A stretch of 61,701 nt of DNA from Bolinopsis microptera. Taxonomy: Eukaryota > Ctenophora > Tentaculata > Lobata > Bolinopsidae. Positions 44,040 through 57,065 of this stretch are shown one piece after another. Below the pieces are notes generated by a model. It searched no databases, had not been told where the DNA came from, and was given only the letters and a program-made list of their open reading frames with translations. Every line of letters begins with the position of its first letter. The first letter of the stretch is position 1. A program made the translations under genes and the position numbers. The stretch spans positions 7,669,096-7,730,796 of the forward strand of contig NC_087080.1 in NCBI RefSeq assembly GCF_026151205.1, given 5' to 3'.

Positions 44040-44215
44040 AGTACCTCACAGTAGTAGAACAGTTGTTGAGAGAGGGCTCCTTGTTCCTATGGGAATATCG
44101 GGCTCTCTCTGAGCAACTGATTGATATTTCATGCCCCCGGGTGAGAGCCAGTGCTCCCCATCTGGGCATGTAATATCAATTCTGCTTTCCTGCCAAATTT
44201 GGCTCGAAAGTGTGA
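44040..44215. repeat. Two imperfect hairpins at the right end of the 2.9-kb segment
   Basis: CAGTTGTTGAGAGAGGGCTC pairs with GGGCTCTCTCTGAGCAACTG (about 44,059-44,119). GATATTTCATGCCC pairs with GGGCATGTAATATC (about 44,123-44,178). They mirror the foldback at the left end in position and general design. Confidence 0.65.
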
Positions 44216-44219
44216 TAAT

Positions 44220-47200
44220 AGCCTGTACTGGCTCAATAAAATGTGACCTCCAGATCAGTAAAATTAGGGGTGCTGGGAGAGCTGCATAGAGTCCACTAGT
44301 ATTTAATATTAGCCTGTACTGGCTCAATAAAATGTGACCTCCAGATCAGTAAAATTAGGGGTGCTGGGAGAGCTGCATAGAGTCCACTAGTATTTAATAT
44401 TAGCCTGTACTGGCTCAATAAAATGTGACCTCCAGATCAGTAAAATTAGGGGTGCTGGGAGAGCTGCATAGAGTCCACTAGTATTTAATATTAGCCTGTA
44501 CTGGCTCAATAAAATGTGACCTCCAGATCAGTAAAATTAGGGGTGCTGGGAGAGCTGCATAGAGTCCACTAGTATTTAATATTAGCCTGTACTGGCTCAA
44601 TAAAATGTGACCTCCAGATCAGTAAAATTAGGGGTGCTGGGAGAGCTGCATAGAGTCCACTAGTATTTAATATTAGCCTGTACTGGCTCAATAAAATGTG
44701 ACCTCCAGATCAGTAAAATTAGGGGTGCTGGGAGAGCTGCATAGAGTCCACTAGTATTTAATATTAGCCTGTACTGGCTCAATAAAATGTGACCTCCAGA
44801 TCAGTAAAATTAGGGGTGCTGGGAGAGCTGCATAGAGTCCACTAGTATTTAATATTAGCCTGTACTGGCTCAATAAAATGTGACCTCCAGATCAGTAAAA
44901 TTAGGGGTGCTGGGAGAGCTGCATAGAGTCCACTAGTATTTAATATTAGCCTGTACTGGCTCAATAAAATGTGACCTCCAGATCAGTAAAATTAGGGGTG
45001 CTGGGAGAGCTGCATAGAGTCCACTAGTATTTAATATTAGCCTGTACTGGCTCAATAAAATGTGACCTCCAGATCAGTAAAATTAGGGGTGCTGGGAGAG
45101 CTGCATAGAGTCCACTAGTATTTAATATTAGCCTGTACTGGCTCAATAAAATGTGACCTCCAGATCAGTAAAATTAGGGGTGCTGGGAGAGCTGCATAGA
45201 GTCCACTAGTATTTAATATTAGCCTGTACTGGCTCAATAAAATGTGACCTCCAGATCAGTAAAATTAGGGGTGCTGGGAGAGCTGCATAGAGTCCACTAG
45301 TATTTAATATTAGCCTGTACTGGCTCAATAAAATGTGACCTCCAGATCAGTAAAATTAGGGGTGCTGGGAGAGCTGCATAGAGTCCACTAGTATTTAATA
45401 TTAGCCTGTACTGGCTCAATAAAATGTGACCTCCAGATCAGTAAAATTAGGGGTGCTGGGAGAGCTGCATAGAGTCCACTAGTATTTAATATTAGCCTGT
45501 ACTGGCTCAATAAAATGTGACCTCCAGATCAGTAAAATTAGGGGTGCTGGGAGAGCTGCATAGAGTCCACTAGTATTTAATATTAGCCTGTACTGGCTCA
45601 ATAAAATGTGACCTCCAGATCAGTAAAATTAGGGGTGCTGGGAGAGCTGCATAGAGTCCACTAGTATTTAATATTAGCCTGTACTGGCTCAATAAAATGT
45701 GACCTCCAGATCAGTAAAATTAGGGGTGCTGGGAGAGCTGCATAGAGTCCACTAGTATTTAATATTAGCCTGTACTGGCTCAATAAAATGTGACCTCCAG
45801 ATCAGTAAAATTAGGGGTGCTGGGAGAGCTGCATAGAGTCCACTAGTATTTAATATTAGCCTGTACTGGCTCAATAAAATGTGACCTCCAGATCAGTAAA
45901 ATTAGGGGTGCTGGGAGAGCTGCATAGAGTCCACTAGTATTTAATATTAGCCTGTACTGGCTCAATAAAATGTGACCTCCAGATCAGTAAAATTAGGGGT
46001 GCTGGGAGAGCTGCATAGAGTCCACTAGTATTTAATATTAGCCTGTACTGGCTCAATAAAATGTGACCTCCAGATCAGTAAAATTAGGGGTGCTGGGAGA
46101 GCTGCATAGAGTCCACTAGTATTTAATATTAGCCTGTACTGGCTCAATAAAATGTGACCTCCAGATCAGTAAAATTAGGGGTGCTGGGAGAGCTGCATAG
46201 AGTCCACTAGTATTTAATATTAGCCTGTACTGGCTCAATAAAATGTGACCTCCAGATCAGTAAAATTAGGGGTGCTGGGAGAGCTGCATAGAGTCCACTA
46301 GTATTTAATATTAGCCTGTACTGGCTCAATAAAATGTGACCTCCAGATCAGTAAAATTAGGGGTGCTGGGAGAGCTGCATAGAGTCCACTAGTATTTAAT
46401 ATTAGCCTGTACTGGCTCAATAAAATGTGACCTCCAGATCAGTAAAATTAGGGGTGCTGGGAGAGCTGCATAGAGTCCACTAGTATTTAATATTAGCCTG
46501 TACTGGCTCAATAAAATGTGACCTCCAGATCAGTAAAATTAGGGGTGCTGGGAGAGCTGCATAGAGTCCACTAGTATTTAATATTAGCCTGTACTGGCTC
46601 AATAAAATGTGACCTCCAGATCAGTAAAATTAGGGGTGCTGGGAGAGCTGCATAGAGTCCACTAGTATTTAATATTAGCCTGTACTGGCTCAATAAAATG
46701 TGACCTCCAGATCAGTAAAATTAGGGGTGCTGGGAGAGCTGCATAGAGTCCACTAGTATTTAATATTAGCCTGTACTGGCTCAATAAAATGTGACCTCCA
46801 GATCAGTAAAATTAGGGGTGCTGGGAGAGCTGCATAGAGTCCACTAGTATTTAATATTAGCCTGTACTGGCTCAATAAAATGTGACCTCCAGATCAGTAA
46901 AATTAGGGGTGCTGGGAGAGCTGCATAGAGTCCACTAGTATTTAATATTAGCCTGTACTGGCTCAATAAAATGTGACCTCCAGATCAGTAAAATTAGGGG
47001 TGCTGGGAGAGCTGCATAGAGTCCACTAGTATTTAATATTAGCCTGTACTGGCTCAATAAAATGTGACCTCCAGATCAGTAAAATTAGGGGTGCTGGGAG
47101 AGCTGCATAGAGTCCACTAGTATTTAATATTAGCCTGTACTGGCTCAATAAAATGTGACCTCCAGATCAGTAAAATTAGGGGTGCTGGGAGAGCTGCATA

Positions 47201-50200
47201 GAGTCCACTAGTATTTAATATTAGCCTGTACTGGCTCAATAAAATGTGACCTCCAGATCAGTAAAATTAGGGGTGCTGGGAGAGCTGCATAGAGTCCACT
47301 AGTATTTAATATTAGCCTGTACTGGCTCAATAAAATGTGACCTCCAGATCAGTAAAATTAGGGGTGCTGGGAGAGCTGCATAGAGTCCACTAGTATTTAA
47401 TATTAGCCTGTACTGGCTCAATAAAATGTGACCTCCAGATCAGTAAAATTAGGGGTGCTGGGAGAGCTGCATAGAGTCCACTAGTATTTAATATTAGCCT
47501 GTACTGGCTCAATAAAATGTGACCTCCAGATCAGTAAAATTAGGGGTGCTGGGAGAGCTGCATAGAGTCCACTAGTATTTAATATTAGCCTGTACTGGCT
47601 CAATAAAATGTGACCTCCAGATCAGTAAAATTAGGGGTGCTGGGAGAGCTGCATAGAGTCCACTAGTATTTAATATTAGCCTGTACTGGCTCAATAAAAT
47701 GTGACCTCCAGATCAGTAAAATTAGGGGTGCTGGGAGAGCTGCATAGAGTCCACTAGTATTTAATATTAGCCTGTACTGGCTCAATAAAATGTGACCTCC
47801 AGATCAGTAAAATTAGGGGTGCTGGGAGAGCTGCATAGAGTCCACTAGTATTTAATATTAGCCTGTACTGGCTCAATAAAATGTGACCTCCAGATCAGTA
47901 AAATTAGGGGTGCTGGGAGAGCTGCATAGAGTCCACTAGTATTTAATATTAGCCTGTACTGGCTCAATAAAATGTGACCTCCAGATCAGTAAAATTAGGG
48001 GTGCTGGGAGAGCTGCATAGAGTCCACTAGTATTTAATATTAGCCTGTACTGGCTCAATAAAATGTGACCTCCAGATCAGTAAAATTAGGGGTGCTGGGA
48101 GAGCTGCATAGAGTCCACTAGTATTTAATATTAGCCTGTACTGGCTCAATAAAATGTGACCTCCAGATCAGTAAAATTAGGGGTGCTGGGAGAGCTGCAT
48201 AGAGTCCACTAGTATTTAATATTAGCCTGTACTGGCTCAATAAAATGTGACCTCCAGATCAGTAAAATTAGGGGTGCTGGGAGAGCTGCATAGAGTCCAC
48301 TAGTATTTAATATTAGCCTGTACTGGCTCAATAAAATGTGACCTCCAGATCAGTAAAATTAGGGGTGCTGGGAGAGCTGCATAGAGTCCACTAGTATTTA
48401 ATATTAGCCTGTACTGGCTCAATAAAATGTGACCTCCAGATCAGTAAAATTAGGGGTGCTGGGAGAGCTGCATAGAGTCCACTAGTATTTAATATTAGCC
48501 TGTACTGGCTCAATAAAATGTGACCTCCAGATCAGTAAAATTAGGGGTGCTGGGAGAGCTGCATAGAGTCCACTAGTATTTAATATTAGCCTGTACTGGC
48601 TCAATAAAATGTGACCTCCAGATCAGTAAAATTAGGGGTGCTGGGAGAGCTGCATAGAGTCCACTAGTATTTAATATTAGCCTGTACTGGCTCAATAAAA
48701 TGTGACCTCCAGATCAGTAAAATTAGGGGTGCTGGGAGAGCTGCATAGAGTCCACTAGTATTTAATATTAGCCTGTACTGGCTCAATAAAATGTGACCTC
48801 CAGATCAGTAAAATTAGGGGTGCTGGGAGAGCTGCATAGAGTCCACTAGTATTTAATATTAGCCTGTACTGGCTCAATAAAATGTGACCTCCAGATCAGT
48901 AAAATTAGGGGTGCTGGGAGAGCTGCATAGAGTCCACTAGTATTTAATATTAGCCTGTACTGGCTCAATAAAATGTGACCTCCAGATCAGTAAAATTAGG
49001 GGTGCTGGGAGAGCTGCATAGAGTCCACTAGTATTTAATATTAGCCTGTACTGGCTCAATAAAATGTGACCTCCAGATCAGTAAAATTAGGGGTGCTGGG
49101 AGAGCTGCATAGAGTCCACTAGTATTTAATATTAGCCTGTACTGGCTCAATAAAATGTGACCTCCAGATCAGTAAAATTAGGGGTGCTGGGAGAGCTGCA
49201 TAGAGTCCACTAGTATTTAATATTAGCCTGTACTGGCTCAATAAAATGTGACCTCCAGATCAGTAAAATTAGGGGTGCTGGGAGAGCTGCATAGAGTCCA
49301 CTAGTATTTAATATTAGCCTGTACTGGCTCAATAAAATGTGACCTCCAGATCAGTAAAATTAGGGGTGCTGGGAGAGCTGCATAGAGTCCACTAGTATTT
49401 AATATTAGCCTGTACTGGCTCAATAAAATGTGACCTCCAGATCAGTAAAATTAGGGGTGCTGGGAGAGCTGCATAGAGTCCACTAGTATTTAATATTAGC
49501 CTGTACTGGCTCAATAAAATGTGACCTCCAGATCAGTAAAATTAGGGGTGCTGGGAGAGCTGCATAGAGTCCACTAGTATTTAATATTAGCCTGTACTGG
49601 CTCAATAAAATGTGACCTCCAGATCAGTAAAATTAGGGGTGCTGGGAGAGCTGCATAGAGTCCACTAGTATTTAATATTAGCCTGTACTGGCTCAATAAA
49701 ATGTGACCTCCAGATCAGTAAAATTAGGGGTGCTGGGAGAGCTGCATAGAGTCCACTAGTATTTAATATTAGCCTGTACTGGCTCAATAAAATGTGACCT
49801 CCAGATCAGTAAAATTAGGGGTGCTGGGAGAGCTGCATAGAGTCCACTAGTATTTAATATTAGCCTGTACTGGCTCAATAAAATGTGACCTCCAGATCAG
49901 TAAAATTAGGGGTGCTGGGAGAGCTGCATAGAGTCCACTAGTATTTAATATTAGCCTGTACTGGCTCAATAAAATGTGACCTCCAGATCAGTAAAATTAG
50001 GGGTGCTGGGAGAGCTGCATAGAGTCCACTAGTATTTAATATTAGCCTGTACTGGCTCAATAAAATGTGACCTCCAGATCAGTAAAATTAGGGGTGCTGG
50101 GAGAGCTGCATAGAGTCCACTAGTATTTAATATTAGCCTGTACTGGCTCAATAAAATGTGACCTCCAGATCAGTAAAATTAGGGGTGCTGGGAGAGCTGC

Positions 50201-53200
50201 ATAGAGTCCACTAGTATTTAATATTAGCCTGTACTGGCTCAATAAAATGTGACCTCCAGATCAGTAAAATTAGGGGTGCTGGGAGAGCTGCATAGAGTCC
50301 ACTAGTATTTAATATTAGCCTGTACTGGCTCAATAAAATGTGACCTCCAGATCAGTAAAATTAGGGGTGCTGGGAGAGCTGCATAGAGTCCACTAGTATT
50401 TAATATTAGCCTGTACTGGCTCAATAAAATGTGACCTCCAGATCAGTAAAATTAGGGGTGCTGGGAGAGCTGCATAGAGTCCACTAGTATTTAATATTAG
50501 CCTGTACTGGCTCAATAAAATGTGACCTCCAGATCAGTAAAATTAGGGGTGCTGGGAGAGCTGCATAGAGTCCACTAGTATTTAATATTAGCCTGTACTG
50601 GCTCAATAAAATGTGACCTCCAGATCAGTAAAATTAGGGGTGCTGGGAGAGCTGCATAGAGTCCACTAGTATTTAATATTAGCCTGTACTGGCTCAATAA
50701 AATGTGACCTCCAGATCAGTAAAATTAGGGGTGCTGGGAGAGCTGCATAGAGTCCACTAGTATTTAATATTAGCCTGTACTGGCTCAATAAAATGTGACC
50801 TCCAGATCAGTAAAATTAGGGGTGCTGGGAGAGCTGCATAGAGTCCACTAGTATTTAATATTAGCCTGTACTGGCTCAATAAAATGTGACCTCCAGATCA
50901 GTAAAATTAGGGGTGCTGGGAGAGCTGCATAGAGTCCACTAGTATTTAATATTAGCCTGTACTGGCTCAATAAAATGTGACCTCCAGATCAGTAAAATTA
51001 GGGGTGCTGGGAGAGCTGCATAGAGTCCACTAGTATTTAATATTAGCCTGTACTGGCTCAATAAAATGTGACCTCCAGATCAGTAAAATTAGGGGTGCTG
51101 GGAGAGCTGCATAGAGTCCACTAGTATTTAATATTAGCCTGTACTGGCTCAATAAAATGTGACCTCCAGATCAGTAAAATTAGGGGTGCTGGGAGAGCTG
51201 CATAGAGTCCACTAGTATTTAATATTAGCCTGTACTGGCTCAATAAAATGTGACCTCCAGATCAGTAAAATTAGGGGTGCTGGGAGAGCTGCATAGAGTC
51301 CACTAGTATTTAATATTAGCCTGTACTGGCTCAATAAAATGTGACCTCCAGATCAGTAAAATTAGGGGTGCTGGGAGAGCTGCATAGAGTCCACTAGTAT
51401 TTAATATTAGCCTGTACTGGCTCAATAAAATGTGACCTCCAGATCAGTAAAATTAGGGGTGCTGGGAGAGCTGCATAGAGTCCACTAGTATTTAATATTA
51501 GCCTGTACTGGCTCAATAAAATGTGACCTCCAGATCAGTAAAATTAGGGGTGCTGGGAGAGCTGCATAGAGTCCACTAGTATTTAATATTAGCCTGTACT
51601 GGCTCAATAAAATGTGACCTCCAGATCAGTAAAATTAGGGGTGCTGGGAGAGCTGCATAGAGTCCACTAGTATTTAATATTAGCCTGTACTGGCTCAATA
51701 AAATGTGACCTCCAGATCAGTAAAATTAGGGGTGCTGGGAGAGCTGCATAGAGTCCACTAGTATTTAATATTAGCCTGTACTGGCTCAATAAAATGTGAC
51801 CTCCAGATCAGTAAAATTAGGGGTGCTGGAGAGCTGCATAGAGTCCACTAGTATTTAATATTAGCCTGTACTGGCTCAATAAAATGTGACCTCCAGATCA
51901 GTAAAATTAGGGGTGCTGGGAGAGCTGCATAGAGTCCACTAGTATTTAATATTAGCCTGTACTGGCTCAATAAAATGTGACCTCCAGATCAGTAAAATTA
52001 GGGGTGCTGGGAGAGCTGCATAGAGTCCACTAGTATTTAATATTAGCCTGTACTGGCTCAATAAAATGTGACCTCCAGATCAGTAAAATTAGGGGTGCTG
52101 GGAGAGCTGCATAGAGTCCACTAGTATTTAATATTAGCCTGTACTGGCTCAATAAAATGTGACCTCCAGATCAGTAAAATTAGGGGTGCTGGGAGAGCTG
52201 CATAGAGTCCACTAGTATTTAATATTAGCCTGTACTGGCTCAATAAAATGTGACCTCCAGATCAGTAAAATTAGGGGTGCTGGGAGAGCTGCATAGAGTC
52301 CACTAGTATTTAATATTAGCCTGTACTGGCTCAATAAAATGTGACCTCCAGATCAGTAAAATTAGGGGTGCTGGGAGAGCTGCATAGAGTCCACTAGTAT
52401 TTAATATTAGCCTGTACTGGCTCAATAAAATGTGACCTCCAGATCAGTAAAATTAGGGGTGCTGGGAGAGCTGCATAGAGTCCACTAGTATTTAATATTA
52501 GCCTGTACTGGCTCAATAAAATGTGACCTCCAGATCAGTAAAATTAGGGGTGCTGGGAGAGCTGCATAGAGTCCACTAGTATTTAATATTAGCCTGTACT
52601 GGCTCAATAAAATGTGACCTCCAGATCAGTAAAATTAGGGGTGCTGGGAGAGCTGCATAGAGTCCACTAGTATTTAATATTAGCCTGTACTGGCTCAATA
52701 AAATGTGACCTCCAGATCAGTAAAATTAGGGGTGCTGGGAGAGCTGCATAGAGTCCACTAGTATTTAATATTAGCCTGTACTGGCTCAATAAAATGTGAC
52801 CTCCAGATCAGTAAAATTAGGGGTGCTGGGAGAGCTGCATAGAGTCCACTAGTATTTAATATTAGCCTGTACTGGCTCAATAAAATGTGACCTCCAGATC
52901 AGTAAAATTAGGGGTGCTGGGAGAGCTGCATAGAGTCCACTAGTATTTAATATTAGCCTGTACTGGCTCAATAAAATGTGACCTCCAGATCAGTAAAATT
53001 AGGGGTGCTGGGAGAGCTGCATAGAGTCCACTAGTATTTAATATTAGCCTGTACTGGCTCAATAAAATGTGACCTCCAGATCAGTAAAATTAGGGGTGCT
53101 GGGAGAGCTGCATAGAGTCCACTAGTATTTAATATTAGCCTGTACTGGCTCAATAAAATGTGACCTCCAGATCAGTAAAATTAGGGGTGCTGGGAGAGCT

Positions 53201-55233
53201 GCATAGAGTCCACTAGTATTTAATATTAGCCTGTACTGGCTCAATAAAATGTGACCTCCAGATCAGTAAAATTAGGGGTGCTGGGAGAGCTGCATAGAGT
53301 CCACTAGTATTTAATATTAGCCTGTACTGGCTCAATAAAATGTGACCTCCAGATCAGTAAAATTAGGGGTGCTGGGAGAGCTGCATAGAGTCCACTAGTA
53401 TTTAATATTAGCCTGTACTGGCTCAATAAAATGTGACCTCCAGATCAGTAAAATTAGGGGTGCTGGGAGAGCTGCATAGAGTCCACTAGTATTTAATATT
53501 AGCCTGTACTGGCTCAATAAAATGTGACCTCCAGATCAGTAAAATTAGGGGTGCTGGGAGAGCTGCATAGAGTCCACTAGTATTTAATATTAGCCTGTAC
53601 TGGCTCAATAAAATGTGACCTCCAGATCAGTAAAATTAGGGGTGCTGGGAGAGCTGCATAGAGTCCACTAGTATTTAATATTAGCCTGTACTGGCTCAAT
53701 AAAATGTGACCTCCAGATCAGTAAAATTAGGGGTGCTGGGAGAGCTGCATAGAGTCCACTAGTATTTAATATTAGCCTGTACTGGCTCAATAAAATGTGA
53801 CCTCCAGATCAGTAAAATTAGGGGTGCTGGGAGAGCTGCATAGAGTCCACTAGTATTTAATATTAGCCTGTACTGGCTCAATAAAATGTGACCTCCAGAT
53901 CAGTAAAATTAGGGGCGCTGGGAGAGCTGCATAGAGTCCACTAGTATTTAATATTAGCCTGTACTGGCTCAATAAAATGTGACCTCCAGATCAGTAAAAT
54001 TAGGGGTGCTGGGAGAGCTGCATAGAGTCCACTAGTATTTAATATTAGCCTGTACTGGCTCAATAAAATGTGACCTCCAGATCAGTAAAATTAGGGGTGC
54101 TGGGAGAGCTGCATAGAGTCCACTAGTATTTAATATTAGCCTGTACTGGCTCAATAAAATGTGACCTCCAGATCAGTAAAATTAGGGGTGCTGGGAGAGC
54201 TGCATAGAGTCCACTAGTATTTAATATTAGCCTGTACTGGCTCAATAAAATGTGACCTCCAGATCAGTAAAATTAGGGGTGCTGGGAGAGCTGCATAGAG
54301 TCCACTAGTATTTAATATTAGCCTGTACTGGCTCAATAAAATGTGACCTCCAGATCAGTAAAATTAGGGGCGCTGGGAGAGCTGCATAGAGTCCACTAGT
54401 ATTTAATATTAGCCTGTACTGGCTCAATAAAATGTGACCTCCAGATCAGTAAAATTAGGGGCGCTGGGAGAGCTGCATAGAGTCCACTAGTATTTAATAT
54501 TAGCCTGTACTGGCTCAATAAAATGTGACCTCCAGATCAGTAAAATTAGGGGTGCTGGGAGAGCTGCATAGAGTCCACTAGTATTTAATATTAGCCTGTA
54601 CTGGCTCAATAAAATGTGACCTCCAGATCAGTAAAATTAGGGGTGCTGGGAGAGCTGCATAGAGTCCACTAGTATTTAATATTAGCCTGTACTGGCTCAA
54701 TAAAATGTGACCTCCAGATCAGTAAAATTAGGGGTGCTGGGAGAGCTGCATAGAGTCCACTAGTATTTAATATTAGCCTGTACTGGCTCAATAAAATGTG
54801 ACCTCCAGATCAGTAAAATTAGGGGTGCTGGGAGAGCTGCATAGAGTCCACTAGTATTTAATATTAGCCTGTACTGGCTCAATAAAATGTGACCTCCAGA
54901 TCAGTAAAATTAGGGGTGCTGGGAGAGCTGCATAGAGTCCACTAGTATTTAATATTAGCCTGTACTGGCTCAATAAAATGTGACCTCCAGATCAGTAAAA
55001 TTAGGGGCGCTGGGAGAGCTGCATAGAGTCCACTAGTATTTAATATTAGCCTGTACTGGCTCAATAAAATGTGACCTCCAGATCAGTAAAATTAGGGGTG
55101 CTGGGAGAGCTGCATAGAGTCCACTAGTATTTAATATTAGCCTGTACTGGCTCAATAAAATGTGACCTCCAGATCAGTAAAATTAGCGGCGCTGGGAGAG
55201 TTGCATAGAGTCCACTAGTATTTAATATTAGCC
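44220..55233 (+). repeat. 91-bp satellite, 121 consecutive units
   Basis: The unit runs agcctgtactggctcaataa to ...ctagtatttaatatt. Unit starts at 44,220 and 54,957 differ by 118 units minus one base, and the array closes at 55,230 after three more. Almost all units are identical. One has a single G deletion (about 51,829). A T-to-C change giving ggggcgctgg appears only in units at about 53,916, 54,371, 54,461, 55,007 and, with further changes, in the last unit (about 55,187). Since 91 is not a multiple of three, the minus-strand frame reading SGLYAALPAPLILLIWRSHF cannot continue through units. Confidence 0.98.
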
Positions 55234-55239
55234 AAACGC

Positions 55240-56560
55240 GAACGGAGGACAAGGTCTTCGGACGTCATAGTCACGTGACCTCATAGGCTCATAATCACGT
55301 GACCCCAGACCCAATCAATGATCAATTAGGTTCGGGCAGCGCATGGTCAGCCCCCTGTCACCCGATCTTGAGGTGACGTACGACACCTCGTTTACGCGAT
55401 CAATGTCTGAAAGGCTACACACGTCGCATTGCTCTATCCAGAGCCCTTGCGCTGGCAGTAGCGCGCGCGCCCGCCTCACGGCTTGTGAAACAAGCGCGCC
55501 CGAAGTGGCGCGAAAGCACATGGTTAGGTGAACACGTCGCATATGAGGACAAAAGCGCGGGTAATTTTGGCACCACTGTAGAGTGGTGCCAAAATCGATG
55601 GGTGGGTTAATGGCTAGAGCCCTTTTACCGCCGTGAGGCGGGCGCGCGCTGCTGCAAGCGCAAGGGCTCTGGATAGAGCAACTCTTAGGACGATGGTTAT
55701 AACCCCAACCCTAATAGTAATCGTAACCAACTGTCTGTTTATATCGTACTACTGCTAAGATTCACACAGCATTATGTATACGCGTTGACCATTGTTAATG
55801 ATCAGGCCCGGGCAACTGCTAAGCAGTTAGCCCTAGATTTCACGACAATTGACCCCAGTGTAATTACATAAGGGGTTAATTGTCGGGTGGTCAACTGTCG
55901 GGGGTCCAACTCAAATTTAGCGCTCCTACTTACTGGGCCGCGCTCAGCCTGTCATTCCGCCAAATCTTTATTCGGTTAATGAACATAATAGCCTGGGGTC
56001 CTCAGGTAACGCTCCTACTAAATGCTCGCCCAAATTTTAAGAAAATTCTTGTGAAAAGGCCCTTTGGGTAAGAAATTCAAAATTGATATTCATCGGTGTA
56101 TTTTTGGACGCTGATTCCGAATCACACCCCCCCCCCCCCTTACGGGTGATACTCGTAAAATATTTGTTCCATATATTAGGGACCGTCGACGAGTCCAACT
56201 CGGCGCTCGTCCTGGTACTAGGTTATAAACTTACAGTCCCCCCCCCCCCCTCCTTGACGTATAGTAAGGTGAAAATGCTTGATCCCTGGATTACCTGAGG
56301 ACCCCAGGCTTTAATGTTGGTAATAGAGATTAGGCGGAATGACAGGCTGAGCGCGGCCCAGTAATCCCTGGAGAGTTATAGTGTATAGCATATGGGAAAA
56401 AACCGTTTTGCCTTTGGTCACGTGATTCACATAGCCATGTGTATACGCGTACTGCGTGACGCGCTTGTTTCACAAGTTGAATATATTTCAACTACGGCGG
56501 TCGCGCGCTACTGCAAGCGAGAGGGCTCTGGTTAGAGCAAGTCACGTGACAGGCTAGTAA
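55240..56560. repeat. Mosaic of dispersed repeat modules (copy B), including a foldback
   Basis: This block follows the satellite directly and shares modules with 27.8-29.2 kb and 14.8 kb. It includes two C-runs (about 56,128 and 56,237). One module (ctgggccgcgctcagcctgt with gaacataatagcctgrggtc) occurs here both forward (55,925) and inverted (56,290-56,370), enclosing gtgatactcgtaaaatat. That makes 55,925-56,370 another palindromic unit. Confidence 0.75.
55429..55681. repeat. Foldback element with ~50-bp arms and a perfect central hairpin
   Basis: Left arm tgctctatccagagcccttg with cgcgcgcgcccgcctcacgg (55,429-55,483) pairs almost perfectly with the right arm (55,631-55,681). Between them ATTTTGGCACCACT pairs perfectly with its inverse around a four-base loop (about 55,563-55,595). 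A further right-arm copy is at about 56,497-56,540. No ORF is supported. Confidence 0.85.
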
Positions 56561-56579
56561 ACCATGAATTCGATTGTTT

Positions 56580-56690
56580 AGCCATGGGGCTCGGGTTCAG
56601 GGTTAGGGTAAAGCCAAAGGTTGTGGTAAGGGTTATGGTTAGCTTCGGCCTCGGGGTTATTGTTGGGATTAGGGTTTATGTAAAACCGTT
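56580..56690. repeat. Degenerate TTAGGG-like stretch
   Basis: Several ggttagggt / gggattagggt / gtaagggttatggtt strings occur in about 100 bp. They resemble the animal telomere repeat but are irregular. An interstitial relic or a simple GT-rich repeat are both possible. Confidence 0.35.
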
Positions 56691-57065
56691 TTGTACGGCT
56701 GCAAAACCATAAAAACCAAATGCAAAGTTGCGTGAAATTTTTGGGCGAGCGAATTAGCAAAAGCCCAATTGTCGCGGTAGCTACGTAAGTTGTAAAATTC
56801 ATAACCTATTTCATATTTACCTGGCCTGCATCTCGAAATTTTAAAGAGTCAAGCAAAACGCGATGATATAGTTACATAAAAGCCGCAGGAGGGTGATCAT
56901 TACCCACCAAACCTATTTGCTACTAGTATTGGATAATGGATATCGCCTGCATTTCCGAGAGAGGTATTGTGTATTGGTAAACGAGGTAGCGACATAATGT
57001 TTTTTGATAAAATGCTTCTCTCGTGTCTCAAAGTCGATGATTTTTATTTATTTGTTTATAATACT

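Larger units (their letters stand above)
41304..44219. mobile_element. 2.9-kb segment with inverted ends between satellite arrays (candidate insertion)
   Basis: The segment sits between 91-bp arrays of the same phase and orientation. Near its left side (41,488-41,533) is TATCACACTTTCTTTGGAGC followed by CAAATTTGGC and GAAAGCAGAATTTGAT. Its right end (44,178-44,217) is the inverted form, with small differences. Inside are a foldback (41,308-41,482) and a direct duplication of about 740 bp. No transposase frame is recognisable, so the class is unknown; a non-autonomous or foldback transposon fits best. Confidence 0.5.

Noticed and set aside
44046-55230. The repeated peptide SGLYAALPAPLILLIWRSHF on the minus strand of the 91-bp satellite, as a gene family
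   Set aside because: The unit length is not a multiple of three, and each frame hits a stop within one or two units.
44220-55233. CRISPR array
   Set aside because: The 91-bp units are contiguous with no variable spacers, and the context is animal nuclear DNA.
44220-55233. Hammerhead ribozyme in the satellite unit
   Set aside because: I saw neither a CTGATGA core nor a matching GAAA in either strand of the unit.
56580-56690. Telomere or true interstitial telomeric array
   Set aside because: The TTAGGG-like strings are irregular and few, and the sequence continues into ordinary DNA and a gene.
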